From: Cytobacillus sp. IB215665
GTDB taxonomy: Bacteria; Bacillota; Bacilli; Bacillales; SM2101
NCBI RefSeq assembly: GCF_033963835.1
Contig: NZ_JAXBME010000001.1
Span: 124,001-188,000, forward strand
Reading direction: 5' to 3'
Length of the DNA stretch: 64,000 bases
In this document: piece after piece, positions 27,649 through 37,038 of the stretch
How the letters are laid out: each line of letters opens with the position of its first letter
How positions within the stretch are numbered: the first letter of the stretch is position 1
Notes under the pieces: model-generated
What the model was told of the DNA's origin: nothing
What the model saw: only the letters and a program-made list of their open reading frames with translations
Databases searched by the model: none
Program-made: the position numbers and the translations under genes

Positions 27649-28849
27649 ATAAAAAACCGTTGATTAATGTTGAAAAAGATTCTTTACCTTGATCTAGTAA
27701 CGAGCGTTTTGTAAAGTAATCAATCGTTAATGGTTCGGCAAGTTGAATGTCTTCTTTTATTGTCGTCTTCACTTGTTCATTAAATTTCTGATCATAAATA
27801 AAACAGTTGATTTCATGATTGATAAAAAAGCTCCTTTTGTCAAAATTTGCAGTCCCGATATCACATATGTCATCATCGATTGCTACGACCTTTGCATGAT
27901 AGAATCCGTTATAAAAACGATATATATGACAACCAGCAACGAGCAATGGCTTAAAGAATGGATATGCAGCTTCTTTAACAAATGGATGATCAGCTTTCAT
28001 TGGGACGAGGATATTGATGTTCACACCTCTCTCTGCTGCAGCAAGTAATTCATTGACAATTTCTTTACCAGGAATAAAGTAGGGGGTCCCTATATAAATT
28101 TCTCTTTTAGCTTGTTTTATCATTGTAATGAAAGATTCTTTTAGAAATGCACCATCCGAAGGTACGATACGGTGTAATACAATGGAATCATTGTTTAACT
28201 TTACCTTCCTTGGTTCGTCTTTAAGCTTTTCTTTTGTTGCTGAATACCAATCTTTATTAAACTGTTTTTGTAAGTCAGCAACTCCTTCCCCGATAATTTT
28301 TAAATGGTAATCACGCCAAAATCCCATTTTAGGATCTCTCCCTAAGTATTCTCTTCCGACGTTAAACCCACCTAGATAGCCAACTTTTCCATCTATAATT
28401 GTTATTTTTCGATGATTACGTCTATTTAGTGTATAAAAAAAGAATGGGAACTTAGGAGTGTTGCTATAAGAGAAGGAGATTCCATTTTCACGTAAAGACC
28501 GTACAATTTGTTTAGAAACTTTAAAACCACCGAGCCAGTCTACTTGTAAACGAACTTCAACGCCTTCCCTTGCTTTTTGCTTTAACAATGAGAAAAATTC
28601 TGAACTAATCTCATCATTTTTAATAATAAAAAATAGTACATGAATTTGTGTTTCTGCGTTTCTAATGTATTGAAAATAGTCATTGAAGAATTCATGACCA
28701 TTTGTAAACAAGCTTAACTCACCTTGATGTAATGGATATGTTTTATCCGTTACTTTTCTCATATACTTATGTCGTCCAAGTTTTAAATCCAAACGTACCC
28801 ACATAATTAAGAGTAACAACAAAATTGCAAGAAAAAGAACAAATTTCAT
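27647..28849 (-). CDS. ywjE: Cardiolipin synthase-like phospholipase D family protein
   Basis: 400 aa. One N-terminal membrane segment (~1-20) and two HKD motifs: H146-R-K-ITIID and H318-A-K-VVAIDD, each followed by the GGFN or GTANFD loop of the PLD superfamily. Such enzymes condense two phosphatidylglycerol molecules into cardiolipin. B. subtilis has three paralogues; length and position near argS and ywjF match YwjE. GGAGGG lies eight bases before ATG 28849. The gene is divergent from fadF. Confidence 0.92.
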   Translation of the reverse strand: MKFVLFLAILLLLLIMWVRLDLKLGRHKYMRKVTDKTYPLHQGELSLFTNGHEFFNDYFQYIRNAETQIHVLFFIIKNDEISSEFFSLLKQKAREGVEVRLQVDWLGGFKVSKQIVRSLRENGISFSYSNTPKFPFFFYTLNRRNHRKITIIDGKVGYLGGFNVGREYLGRDPKMGFWRDYHLKIIGEGVADLQKQFNKDWYSATKEKLKDEPRKVKLNNDSIVLHRIVPSDGAFLKESFITMIKQAKREIYIGTPYFIPGKEIVNELLAAAERGVNINILVPMKADHPFVKEAAYPFFKPLLVAGCHIYRFYNGFYHAKVVAIDDDICDIGTANFDKRSFFINHEINCFIYDQKFNEQVKTTIKEDIQLAEPLTIDYFTKRSLLDQGKESFSTLINGFL

Positions 28850-28954
28850 TCATTTATCCCTCCATCCAATACATCATTGTGTTATTTTTACCGATTTTAG
28901 CTGATTTTATTTTTTGTAAAAAATAATAAGAGTATATTATTTATATAAAAAATA

Positions 28955-28982
28955 TTGACTGAATGCTCATTCATTATATAAT
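28955..28982 (+). promoter_or_regulatory. fadF promoter with overlapping FadR-type operator
   Basis: A -35 TTGACT (28955-28960), 16-bp spacer and -10 TATAAT (28977-28982). The 18-mer TGACTGAATGCTCATTCA (28956-28973) has the form TGANTGA-N4-TCANTCA, which matches the FadR operator of B. subtilis. It covers the -35 box and most of the spacer, so binding would block transcription. Confidence 0.75.
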
Positions 28983-29033
28983 GGAATTATAATATTAGTC
29001 AGAAAATTAATTATTTGAGGGGAGATTACTACC

Positions 29034-31151
29034 GTGGAGAATCTACTAATTATTAATTTAATAGCATTCCTACTTGTAACCGCTTACGGTTTATATTTAT
29101 TTGCATACCTTGTGAAAACAAGAATTGCGTATATAAAGCTAGGGAAGAAGGTTGAATTTGATAAAAAATATAAAGAACGCCTGAATAAAATATGGGTAAA
29201 CGTGTTTGGGCAAAAAAAATTATTGAAGGATAAAAAAAGTGGCGTGATTCATGTCATGTTCTTTTATGGTTTTATCCTCGTTCAATTTGGAGCGATTGAC
29301 TTTATTTGGAAGGGATTAAAACCGGGTTCTCATTTACCGCTAGGGCCTCTATATCCTGCGTTTACTTTTTTTCAAGAGATTGTTACTTTAGTCATTTTAG
29401 TAGCTGTTATTTGGGCATTTTATCGCCGTTATATCGAAAAGCTTGTTCGTTTAAAAAGGGGATTTAAGTCAGGTTTAGTGCTTATTTTTATCGGTGGCTT
29501 AATGGTTTCAGTTCTTCTTGGTAATGGCATGGGGTTAGTATGGCATGGTGAAGAGTTATCGTGGAGTGAGCCAATTGCTTCTTCGTTAGCATACCTTTTT
29601 GGATGGATTGGTGAAACAGCTTCAATCGTTGTCTTTTATGTGTCATGGTGGATTCATTTACTTATTTTATTAACGTTTTTAGTTTACGTACCACAATCTA
29701 AACATGCTCATCTTATTGCAGGTCCTGCCAATGTATTTTTTAATCGTTTATCAAACCCTGGAAAGCTTGAAAAGATCGATTTTGAAGATGAAACGCAAGA
29801 AACTTATGGGGTAGGGAAAATTGAAGACTTTACTCAAACACAATTAATTGATTTATACGCATGTGTTGAGTGTGGACGCTGTACGAATATGTGTCCTGCA
29901 ACAGGGACAGGAAAAATGCTCTCACCGATGGATATCATTTTAAAGCTGCGAGATCATTTAACTGATAAGGGAGCAGCTATTACTTCACAAGCTCCTTGGG
30001 TGCCAACATTTGCATTTTCAAATACTCAAGGGAATCAATTAGCTGTATCTGGCGCTGGAAAAGGTGTGAATGAATCTGCAGCAGCTGTAGAGCTTGCATA
30101 TAACCCGAGCTTAATTGGTGATGTCATTACGGAGGAGGAGTTATGGGCATGTACAACATGTAGGAACTGTGAAGATCAATGTCCTGTAATGAATGAACAT
30201 GTAGATAAAATTATTGACCTTCGCCGTTATCTCGTTCTTACAGAAGGAAAAATGGATGCAGATGCTCAACGTGCAATGACGAATATTGAGCGACAAGGTA
30301 ACCCATGGGGATTAAACCGTAAAGAAAAAGACAAATGGCGTGATATTCGTGAAGATGTGAATATCCCAACAGTGAAAGAAATGAAAAAATCTGGTGAACA
30401 GTTTGAATATTTATTATGGGTTGGATCGATGGGAGCATTTGATAATCGTAGCCAAAAAATAACACTATCATTCGCTAAGCTATTGAATGAAGCAGGAGTA
30501 AAATTTGCTATCCTTGGTAACAAAGAGAAAAACTCAGGTGATACGCCAAGACGCTTAGGTAACGAATTTTTATTCCAAGAACTAGCTACGAATAATATAG
30601 CAGAGCTACAAAAACATGATGTGAAGAAGATTGTAACAATCGACCCACATGCTTATAATACTTTCAAAAATGAGTATCCGGACTTCGGGTTAGAAGCTGA
30701 AGTATTCCATCATACTGAAGTTCTAGATCAATTAGTAAAAGAAGGTAAGTTAGTTCCTAAGCACGAAGTAAAAGAAACAATTACATTCCATGATTCTTGT
30801 TATTTAGGTAGATACAATGAAGTGTATGAACCACCTCGTGATATTTTAAAAGCTATTCCTGGTGTGGAACTTATTGAGATGGAACGTAAGCGTGAAACAG
30901 GTATGTGTTGTGGAGCAGGTGGAGGACTGATGTGGATGGAAGAAACGACAGGAAACCGTGTAAATGTTGCTAGAACTGAGCAAGCATTAGCTGTGAATCC
31001 AACTGTCATTAGTTCTGGATGTCCATACTGTTTAACAATGTTAAGTGATGGAACGAAGGCGAAGGAAGTTGAAGAGCGTATTGGAACTTATGATGTAGCA
31101 GAACTTCTAGAAAAATCAGTCATTGGTAGTGCAGAAGAAGTAGCATCTTAA
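29034..31151 (+). CDS. fadF: FadF: membrane Fe-S oxidoreductase of acyl-CoA electron transfer
   Basis: 705 aa. The N-terminal ~220 residues hold several transmembrane segments of the NarI-like (cytochrome b-type) fold. Two [4Fe-4S] motifs follow, CVECGRCTNMCP (277-288) and CTTCRNCEDQCP (373-384), then two CCG domains with HDSCYLGRYN, GMCCGAGGGLMWM and SSGCPYCLTML. This is the arrangement of B. subtilis YwjF/FadF, thought to pass electrons from electron-transfer flavoprotein to the menaquinone pool during beta-oxidation. Start GTG 29034 behind GGGGAG. It opens the acyl-CoA degradation block and is under a FadR-type operator. Confidence 0.92.
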   Translation: MENLLIINLIAFLLVTAYGLYLFAYLVKTRIAYIKLGKKVEFDKKYKERLNKIWVNVFGQKKLLKDKKSGVIHVMFFYGFILVQFGAIDFIWKGLKPGSHLPLGPLYPAFTFFQEIVTLVILVAVIWAFYRRYIEKLVRLKRGFKSGLVLIFIGGLMVSVLLGNGMGLVWHGEELSWSEPIASSLAYLFGWIGETASIVVFYVSWWIHLLILLTFLVYVPQSKHAHLIAGPANVFFNRLSNPGKLEKIDFEDETQETYGVGKIEDFTQTQLIDLYACVECGRCTNMCPATGTGKMLSPMDIILKLRDHLTDKGAAITSQAPWVPTFAFSNTQGNQLAVSGAGKGVNESAAAVELAYNPSLIGDVITEEELWACTTCRNCEDQCPVMNEHVDKIIDLRRYLVLTEGKMDADAQRAMTNIERQGNPWGLNRKEKDKWRDIREDVNIPTVKEMKKSGEQFEYLLWVGSMGAFDNRSQKITLSFAKLLNEAGVKFAILGNKEKNSGDTPRRLGNEFLFQELATNNIAELQKHDVKKIVTIDPHAYNTFKNEYPDFGLEAEVFHHTEVLDQLVKEGKLVPKHEVKETITFHDSCYLGRYNEVYEPPRDILKAIPGVELIEMERKRETGMCCGAGGGLMWMEETTGNRVNVARTEQALAVNPTVISSGCPYCLTMLSDGTKAKEVEERIGTYDVAELLEKSVIGSAEEVAS

Positions 31152-31232
31152 TTTTAGTAATGTGAAACAGATAGAAAATTTAGTAAAGTATTTCTATTTT
31201 GACTATTTTTCAGTACAATAGAGTTATAAATT

Positions 31233-31396
31233 AAGACTCTTTTCGTAGACTTTGTTGCTATTGTTATCAATTTAGTACCACAAAACTGGATTTATTTTGT
31301 TAGTCATCTTTGTACAGAAGAAAAGATGCCACGAACACTAGTTGAGTACGGTCTATTTCTTAATACGAATAACAACAATCAATGCGAAAACGGGCT
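31233..31396 (-). repeat. 165-bp family element, full copy in minus orientation
   Basis: AAGACTCTTTTCGTAGACTT, then TGTTGCTATTGTTATCA, core GAAGAAAAGATGCCACGAAC, and the left end AATGCGAAAACGGGCT. One of the best-preserved copies. Confidence 0.85.
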
Positions 31397-31455
31397 AAAT
31401 CAAAGTTAGTATTTTAGAGGTGTGCTTAAGTACACCTCCTTAAAATGGAGATGAG

Positions 31456-31473
31456 TGAGCGAGCGTTCAGTCA
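31456..31473. promoter_or_regulatory. Second FadR-like operator between fadF and the thiolase gene
   Basis: TGAGCGAGCGTTCAGTCA fits TGANTGA-N4-TCANTCA with one mismatch. A possible -10 TATACA follows at 31476-31481; the -35 is weak. Confidence 0.45.
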
Positions 31474-31494
31474 GCTATACAGAGCAGCTCTTTT

Positions 31495-31660
31495 GGCAAG
31501 CATATGGTGCTGGTGCATGTGCAAGCTGTACTGAGTCGCTTCACTCTAAAACTCCTAAGTAAAAAGTCGGTGCATAAAAGTAATTATAGTTGACGACATA
31601 CTACCGTTGCCGACAAGACGTAGGTAGGTTTTAGATAGTATGGGAAGCATTGCGCTTTAC
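31495..31660. repeat. Decayed GC-rich repeat remnant
   Basis: ACTGAGTCGCTTCACTC, GTTGACGACATACTACCGTT with its complement further on, and GCATTGCGCTTTAC recall parts of the GC-rich family, with heavy change. Confidence 0.4.
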
Positions 31661-31665
31661 TAATT

Positions 31666-31803
31666 CGGCTCTTTTCGTAGCTTTGTTGCAATGATCATTC
31701 ATTACGACAGCAAAGCATATTCCATATGATTGACATCGTTATTAGGAAGAAAAGATACTTCGAATTCATGTAAAGACATTGTTAACGCAAAATGAAAACG
31801 CTT
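31666..31803 (-). repeat. 165-bp family element, shortened copy in minus orientation
   Basis: TCGGCTCTTTTCGTAGC and TTTGTTGCAATGATCA at the right end, GGAAGAAAAGATAC in the core, and GCAAAATGAAAACG at the left end. Confidence 0.6.
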
Positions 31804-31806
31804 ACT
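31792..31806 (+). promoter_or_regulatory. cre site upstream of the thiolase gene
   Basis: ATGAAAACGCTTACT matches the CcpA consensus WTGNAANCGNWNNCW at every position. It lies 34 bp before the start codon, the position of a repressing roadblock. The B. subtilis mmg genes are also repressed by CcpA. Confidence 0.6.
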
Positions 31807-31839
31807 AAATTAATAACAAAATTTGTGGAGGGGATTTAC

Positions 31840-33021
31840 ATGGGGAAAACAGTTATTTTAAGTGGGGTACGTACACCTTTTGGAAAATTTGGAGGTAGTT
31901 TAAGTTCAAAAAAAGCTGTTGATTTAGGGGCCATAGCTGTCAAGGAAGCACTAGTACGTGCGAATGTGGAAGCTACAGATGTAGATGAAGTAATTCTAGG
32001 ATCTGTGCTACAAGGGGGACAAGGTCAAATTCCTTCACGCCAAGCTTCTAAATTAGCTGGAATCCCTTGGGAGGTAAAAACTGAGACCATAAATAAAGTT
32101 TGTGCTTCAGGGCTGCGCAGTGTTACTTTAGCTGATCAAATTATTCGTACTGGTGATGAAGAAGTGATCGTTGCTGGTGGGATGGAATCGATGAGTAATG
32201 CACCTTACATGATGCCAAAAGCTCGGTGGGGTATGAGAATGGGTGATGCGGACGTTAAAGATTTGATGATTCACGACGGCTTAACATGTAGCTTCACTGG
32301 AGTGCATATGGGTACATATGGAAATGGTGTAGCTACAGAATTTGAACTTAGCAGAGAAGAGCAAGATCAATGGGCTTTCAGAAGTCATCAACGCGCTATT
32401 TCGGCAATTGAATCAGGTAAGCTTGCTGAAGAAATTGTATCTGTTGAAGTACCTCAACGTAGAGGAGAACCTATCATTGTTGAGCTAGATGAAGCACCTA
32501 GAAAAGATACATCTATTGAAAAGTTATCAACTTTAAAGCCAGTATTTGACCAAACTGGCACGATTACAGCAGGCAATGCTCCAGGTGTTAATGATGGAGC
32601 TGGAGCTCTAGTTCTTATGAGTGAAGAGAGGGCACAACGTGAAGGCAGAGAACCTCTTGCAACAATCGTTGGGCATGCAGCTATCGCTGTTGAAGCTAAA
32701 GACTTTCCGAAGACACCTGGTTTAGTCATAAATGAAATCCTTAAGAAAACTGGAAAAATAGTTGACGATATCGATTTATTTGAGATTAATGAAGCATTCG
32801 CCGCTGTGGCGTTAGCAAGTGGAAAAATAGCATCACTTGACCAAGAAAAAGTGAACGTAAATGGGGGTGCAGTAGCACTTGGGCATCCAATTGGAGCTAG
32901 TGGAGCTAGGATTATTATTACACTCATCCATGAGCTAAAGCGTCGTGGAGGTGGTTTAGGAATTGCTGCTATTTGTAGCGGTGGAGGCCAAGGGGATGCA
33001 ATCATGGTTGAAGTTAAATAA
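31840..33021 (+). CDS. mmgA: Acetyl-CoA C-acetyltransferase (thiolase)
   Basis: 393 aa. Thiolase with C88 in NKVCASGL, H349 in GHPIGASGA and C379 in CSGGGQG. Works in acetoacetyl-CoA cleavage or formation and the last step of beta-oxidation. ATG 31840 with GGAGGGG upstream is the start; the in-frame ATG at 31792 belongs to the cre site and has no ribosome binding site. It begins a tight gene row with the 3-hydroxyacyl-CoA dehydrogenase and two acyl-CoA dehydrogenases, as in the mmgABC operon of B. subtilis. The exact substrate chain length is inferred. Confidence 0.94.
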   Translation: MGKTVILSGVRTPFGKFGGSLSSKKAVDLGAIAVKEALVRANVEATDVDEVILGSVLQGGQGQIPSRQASKLAGIPWEVKTETINKVCASGLRSVTLADQIIRTGDEEVIVAGGMESMSNAPYMMPKARWGMRMGDADVKDLMIHDGLTCSFTGVHMGTYGNGVATEFELSREEQDQWAFRSHQRAISAIESGKLAEEIVSVEVPQRRGEPIIVELDEAPRKDTSIEKLSTLKPVFDQTGTITAGNAPGVNDGAGALVLMSEERAQREGREPLATIVGHAAIAVEAKDFPKTPGLVINEILKKTGKIVDDIDLFEINEAFAAVALASGKIASLDQEKVNVNGGAVALGHPIGASGARIIITLIHELKRRGGGLGIAAICSGGGQGDAIMVEVK

Positions 33022-33067
33022 GGTCAATAAATGCTGTTAACTAAGTTTTAGGTATGGGGGTATAGAA

Positions 33068-33919
33068 ATGAATATAAAAAAAGTTATGGTCATTGGAGCA
33101 GGACAGATGGGGTCTGGTATTGCTCAAGTATGTGCGACAGCAGGCTTCTCAGTCATACTCAATGATATTAAAGAAGAATTTGTAAATCGCGGCTTAGCTA
33201 ATATTTCGAAAAATTTATCGAGACAAGTAGAAAAAGACCGCATGTCGTTAGAACAAAAACAAACGATATTAGATCGAATTACTCCTTCAGAGCAATTACA
33301 AGATGCAAAAGACATTGATTTAGTCATTGAAGCAGCAGTTGAAAATATGGAAGTGAAAACACAAATTTTTGCTGAGCTCGATCAAATTGCTCCTGAACAT
33401 GCTATTTTAGCAACAAATACATCATCACTTCCAATTACTGAAATAGCTGCAGCAACGAAACGCCCAGAACAAGTGATTGGTATGCATTTTATGAATCCTG
33501 TACCAGTTATGAAGTTAGTAGAAATTATACGTGGTTTAGCTACAAACGACGAGGTGTACGAAGCGATTGAAGCGATGACACACCAACTTAATAAAGTCCC
33601 TGTAGAAGTGAATGATTTTCCAGGGTTTGTTTCAAATAGAATTCTCATGCCTATGATTAATGAGGCGATTTATACGTTATATGAAGGTGTAGCATCCGAA
33701 GAGGCAATTGACCAAGTGATGAAGCTAGGGATGAATCATCCGATGGGTCCTTTAACGCTTGCAGATTTCATTGGTTTAGATACTTGCTTGTACATTATGG
33801 AGACATTACACGAAGGGTTTGGTGATGATAAATACCGTCCATGCCCATTATTAAGAAAATATGTGAAAGCTGGGTGGTTAGGTAAGAAAACTGGCCGTGG
33901 CTTTTATGTGTATGAGTAA
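33068..33919 (+). CDS. mmgB: 3-hydroxyacyl-CoA (3-hydroxybutyryl-CoA) dehydrogenase
   Basis: 283 aa. Rossmann NAD(P)-binding motif [14 protein letters not shown] at residue ~8, catalytic His in [17 protein letters not shown], and the C-terminal helical dimer domain ([23 protein letters not shown]...[14 protein letters not shown]). Family length and motifs agree with MmgB and Clostridium Hbd. It lies 46 nt behind the thiolase and 23 nt before the first acyl-CoA dehydrogenase, clearly the same operon. GGGGG ribosome binding site before ATG 33068. Confidence 0.94.
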   Translation: MNIKKVMVIGAGQMGSGIAQVCATAGFSVILNDIKEEFVNRGLANISKNLSRQVEKDRMSLEQKQTILDRITPSEQLQDAKDIDLVIEAAVENMEVKTQIFAELDQIAPEHAILATNTSSLPITEIAAATKRPEQVIGMHFMNPVPVMKLVEIIRGLATNDEVYEAIEAMTHQLNKVPVEVNDFPGFVSNRILMPMINEAIYTLYEGVASEEAIDQVMKLGMNHPMGPLTLADFIGLDTCLYIMETLHEGFGDDKYRPCPLLRKYVKAGWLGKKTGRGFYVYE

Positions 33920-33942
33920 TTAGTGATAAGGGGGAACAGAAA

Positions 33943-35076
33943 ATGAACCTGAATTTTACAGAAGAACAAGAAATGATGCGGAAGATGGTTCAAGATTTTG
34001 CACAAGCAGAAATTACCCCGTCCATTGAACAAATGGAGCAAGGAGTATTTCCTCGCCACATCATAAATAAAATGGCGGATCTTGGTCTCATGGGGATTAC
34101 TATTCCTGAACAATATGGCGGTGCTGCGATGGATTTTACATCGTATATTATTGCCATTCACGAACTGTCTAAAGTAAGTGCTACGGTTGGAGTCATTTTA
34201 TCTGTGCATACTTCTGTCGGAACAAATCCGATACTATATTTTGGGAATGAAGAGCAAAAACAAAAATATATACCTAAGCTTGCATCAGGGAAATATTTAG
34301 GAGCGTTTTGTTTGACTGAACCGAGTGCAGGGTCTGATGCCGCTAGTTTAAAAACGAGAGCAGAAAAGCAAGATGATTATTATATTATCAATGGTTCGAA
34401 AATTTTTATTACAAATGGCGGGGAAGCAGACACGTATATCGTATTTGCCCGCACTAATAAAGATCATATAGGCAGTAAGGGGATTTCAGCGTTTATCGTT
34501 GACAAAGATACACCTGGTTTAATAATTGGTAAAGATGAACACAAAATGGGTTTATACGGGTCGAGAACAGTCCAGCTTTCTTTTGAAGATATGAAGGTCC
34601 CTGCTGAAAACTTGTTAGGTGAAGAAGGTCAGGGATTTAAGATTGCAATGGCAAACCTTGACGTAGGAAGAATTGGCATTGCTGCTCAATCACTAGGAAT
34701 TGCAGAAGCAGCTTTAGAACATGCAATTGCTTATGCCAAAGAACGACAACAATTTGGTAAGCCGATAGCTGCCCAGCAAGGGGTCGGATTTAAACTTGCA
34801 AATATGGCTACAAATGTTGAAGCTGCAAAACTATTAGTCTATCAAGCTGCATTTTTACGGGAAAATCAGTTGCCATGTAGCAAGGAAGCATCGATTGCTA
34901 AGTTGTTCGCTTCCAAAACGGCTATGGAAAATGCAACAGAAGCCATTCAAATATTTGGTGGATATGGATATACGAAGGAGTATCCTGTCGAAAGATTATT
35001 TCGTGATGCCAAAGTAACTGAAATTTATGAGGGAACTAGTGAAATACAACGGATTGTAATTAACAAACATTTGTAA
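33943..35076 (+). CDS. Acyl-CoA dehydrogenase (first of two)
   Basis: 377 aa FAD flavoprotein that oxidises acyl-CoA to enoyl-CoA and passes electrons to electron-transfer flavoprotein. Seen: [54 protein letters not shown]-type region [42 protein letters not shown] and the catalytic Glu of YEGTSEIQR at the C terminus. Similar to B. subtilis MmgC/AcdA. Substrate (short straight or branched chain) cannot be decided. GGGGG ribosome binding site before the ATG. Confidence 0.93.
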   Translation: MNLNFTEEQEMMRKMVQDFAQAEITPSIEQMEQGVFPRHIINKMADLGLMGITIPEQYGGAAMDFTSYIIAIHELSKVSATVGVILSVHTSVGTNPILYFGNEEQKQKYIPKLASGKYLGAFCLTEPSAGSDAASLKTRAEKQDDYYIINGSKIFITNGGEADTYIVFARTNKDHIGSKGISAFIVDKDTPGLIIGKDEHKMGLYGSRTVQLSFEDMKVPAENLLGEEGQGFKIAMANLDVGRIGIAAQSLGIAEAALEHAIAYAKERQQFGKPIAAQQGVGFKLANMATNVEAAKLLVYQAAFLRENQLPCSKEASIAKLFASKTAMENATEAIQIFGGYGYTKEYPVERLFRDAKVTEIYEGTSEIQRIVINKHL

Positions 35077-35109
35077 ACGTTTTCTATTAAATTTAAGGGG
35101 GATTTTGAT

Positions 35110-36249
35110 ATGCATTTCAAATTATCTGAAGAGCATGAAATGATTCGCAAAATGGTCCGAGACTTCGCAAGAAATGAGGTTGCGCCTACTGCTGCAGAAC
35201 GTGATGAAGAGGAACGATACGATCATGGTATATTTAAAAAAATGGCAGAGTTAGGTTTGACAGGTATTCCTTGGCCAGAGGAATACGGAGGAATTGGTAG
35301 TGACTATTTGGCTTATTGTATCGCGATAGAGGAGCTATCTCGGGTATGTGCTTCTACAGCAGTGACATTATCTGCTCACACATCTTTAGCAGGTTGGCCA
35401 ATTTTTAAGTTTGGTAATGAAGAGCAAAAACAAAAATACTTAACACCAATGGCGCAAGGAAGTGCGGTAGGTGCTTATGGTTTAACAGAACCAGGATCTG
35501 GGTCGGATGCAGGAGGTATGAAAACGACTGCAAGACTTGATGGTGACAGCTATGTACTAAACGGCTCCAAAATTTTCATAACGAATGGTGGAATAGCAGA
35601 CTATTACGTTGTTTTTGCAATAACTGATCCTTCTCATAAACATAAAGGCACGAGTGCGTTTATTGTTGAAAAAGATTTCCCAGGGTTTTCTATAGGTAAG
35701 AAGGAGAGTAAGCTTGGTATTCGTTCCTCACCAACAACTGAAATAATTTTTGAGGAATGTCGTGTACCTAAGGAGAATTTATTAGGTCAAGAGGGAGAAG
35801 GCTTCAAAGTTGCTATGATGACACTGGATGGTGGGCGAAATGGCATTGCTGCGCAAGCAGTTGGTATTGCTCAGGGAGCACTTGATGCGGCGACTGAATA
35901 TGCAAAGGAAAGGTATCAATTTGGTAAACCGATAGCTGCCCAGCAAGGGATAGGCTTTAAGCTAGCGGACATGGCAACAAGTATTGAAGCAGCTAGATTA
36001 TTGACTTATCAAGCAGCTTGGTTAGAGTCAGAGGGTTTACCATACGGTAAGGAGTCTGCTATGTCTAAGTTATTTGCAGGAGATGCTGCTATGAACGTGA
36101 CAACTGAAGCTGTACAAGTATTTGGTGGGTATGGTTATACGAAGGAATATCCAGTTGAACGTTTTATGAGAGATGCAAAAATCACCCAAATATATGAAGG
36201 AACACAAGAAATACAACGCCTTGTAATATCACGCATGTTAACGAAATAA
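35110..36249 (+). CDS. acdA: Acyl-CoA dehydrogenase (second of two)
   Basis: 379 aa paralogue of the preceding enzyme, 33 nt downstream. [63 protein letters not shown] and [13 protein letters not shown] with the catalytic Glu are present. The two proteins share long identical blocks ([24 protein letters not shown]) but differ in much of the rest, so the duplication is old. In B. subtilis acdA stands between ywjF and rpoE, the same place. A terminator follows. Confidence 0.93.
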   Translation: MHFKLSEEHEMIRKMVRDFARNEVAPTAAERDEEERYDHGIFKKMAELGLTGIPWPEEYGGIGSDYLAYCIAIEELSRVCASTAVTLSAHTSLAGWPIFKFGNEEQKQKYLTPMAQGSAVGAYGLTEPGSGSDAGGMKTTARLDGDSYVLNGSKIFITNGGIADYYVVFAITDPSHKHKGTSAFIVEKDFPGFSIGKKESKLGIRSSPTTEIIFEECRVPKENLLGQEGEGFKVAMMTLDGGRNGIAAQAVGIAQGALDAATEYAKERYQFGKPIAAQQGIGFKLADMATSIEAARLLTYQAAWLESEGLPYGKESAMSKLFAGDAAMNVTTEAVQVFGGYGYTKEYPVERFMRDAKITQIYEGTQEIQRLVISRMLTK

Positions 36250-36290
36250 CTAATTAGGTAACTACAATGTAATGGCATAATACCAATTTA

Positions 36291-36326
36291 TGGTGTGAGT
36301 AGATTCATCCTCACACCACCTTTTTA
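36291..36326 (+). terminator. Terminator after acdA
   Basis: TGGTGTGAG pairs with CTCACACCA, followed by CCTTTTT. It separates the mmgA-acdA operon from tetR-icmF. Confidence 0.85.
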
Positions 36327-36402
36327 AATAATCGTAGTAGAGGTAGGGTATATACTCTTCAAACGATGCTTTAGATATATCTCGGCTGAAGGTTGTGATT
36401 CA

Positions 36403-37038
36403 ATGAATAAACGAGAGGTGCTTGCTTCTGTTAAGGATGAGCAACTCGTTAAAAAGAGACGAAGCCAAATGATTAAAGGAGCAGTAACACTTTTCAAGGC
36501 GAAAGGCTTTCATAGGACAACTACAAGAGAGATAGCAAAGGCTTCTGGTTTTAGTATCGGAACTTTATATGAATACATCAGAACGAAGGAGGATGTTCTC
36601 TATTTAGTATGTGACAGTATTTATGATGAGGTGCATAACCGCTTAGAAGAAAATATCGATACAAAGCAAGGGACCACTGAAAGCTTAAAACTAGCTATTT
36701 CATCTTATTTTAAAGTCATGGATGAAATGCAGGATGAAGTGCTCGTTATGTATCAGGAGGCTAAATCACTTTCTAAGGATGCGTTGCCTTATGTGCTAAA
36801 AAAAGAAATAGAGATGGTTGGTATGTTTGAAAGTGTTATCAATCGCTGTGTCGAAAACAATGAATTTCATCTAAGTGATAGGGCGATAAAGTTGCTAGCA
36901 CATAATATCTTTGTGCAAGGCCAAATGTGGGGCTTTCGACGCTGGGCACTTCAGAAATTATATAGTTTAGAGGAGTATATAGAACTTCAGACGGAATTAT
37001 TACTAAAGGGAATAAGAGGAGGGCACCATGGGTACTGA
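36403..37038 (+). CDS. TetR/AcrR family transcriptional regulator
   Basis: 211 aa. The N-terminal helix-turn-helix region reads [20 protein letters not shown] and [23 protein letters not shown], typical of TetR. The C-terminal ligand domain is helical. It overlaps the icmF start by 11 nt, so the two genes are translationally coupled. It may sense an acyl-CoA and control icmF or the acyl-CoA cluster; that is inference from context. I cannot say whether it is the FadR that binds the operator before fadF, since B. subtilis FadR (YsiA) is encoded elsewhere. The start codon has no strong ribosome binding site (CTGAAGGTTGTG). Confidence 0.88.
   Translation: MNKREVLASVKDEQLVKKRRSQMIKGAVTLFKAKGFHRTTTREIAKASGFSIGTLYEYIRTKEDVLYLVCDSIYDEVHNRLEENIDTKQGTTESLKLAISSYFKVMDEMQDEVLVMYQEAKSLSKDALPYVLKKEIEMVGMFESVINRCVENNEFHLSDRAIKLLAHNIFVQGQMWGFRRWALQKLYSLEEYIELQTELLLKGIRGGHHGY

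Noticed and set aside
32454-33005. 183-codon minus-strand ORF within the thiolase gene
   Set aside because: Antisense shadow of a well-supported gene.
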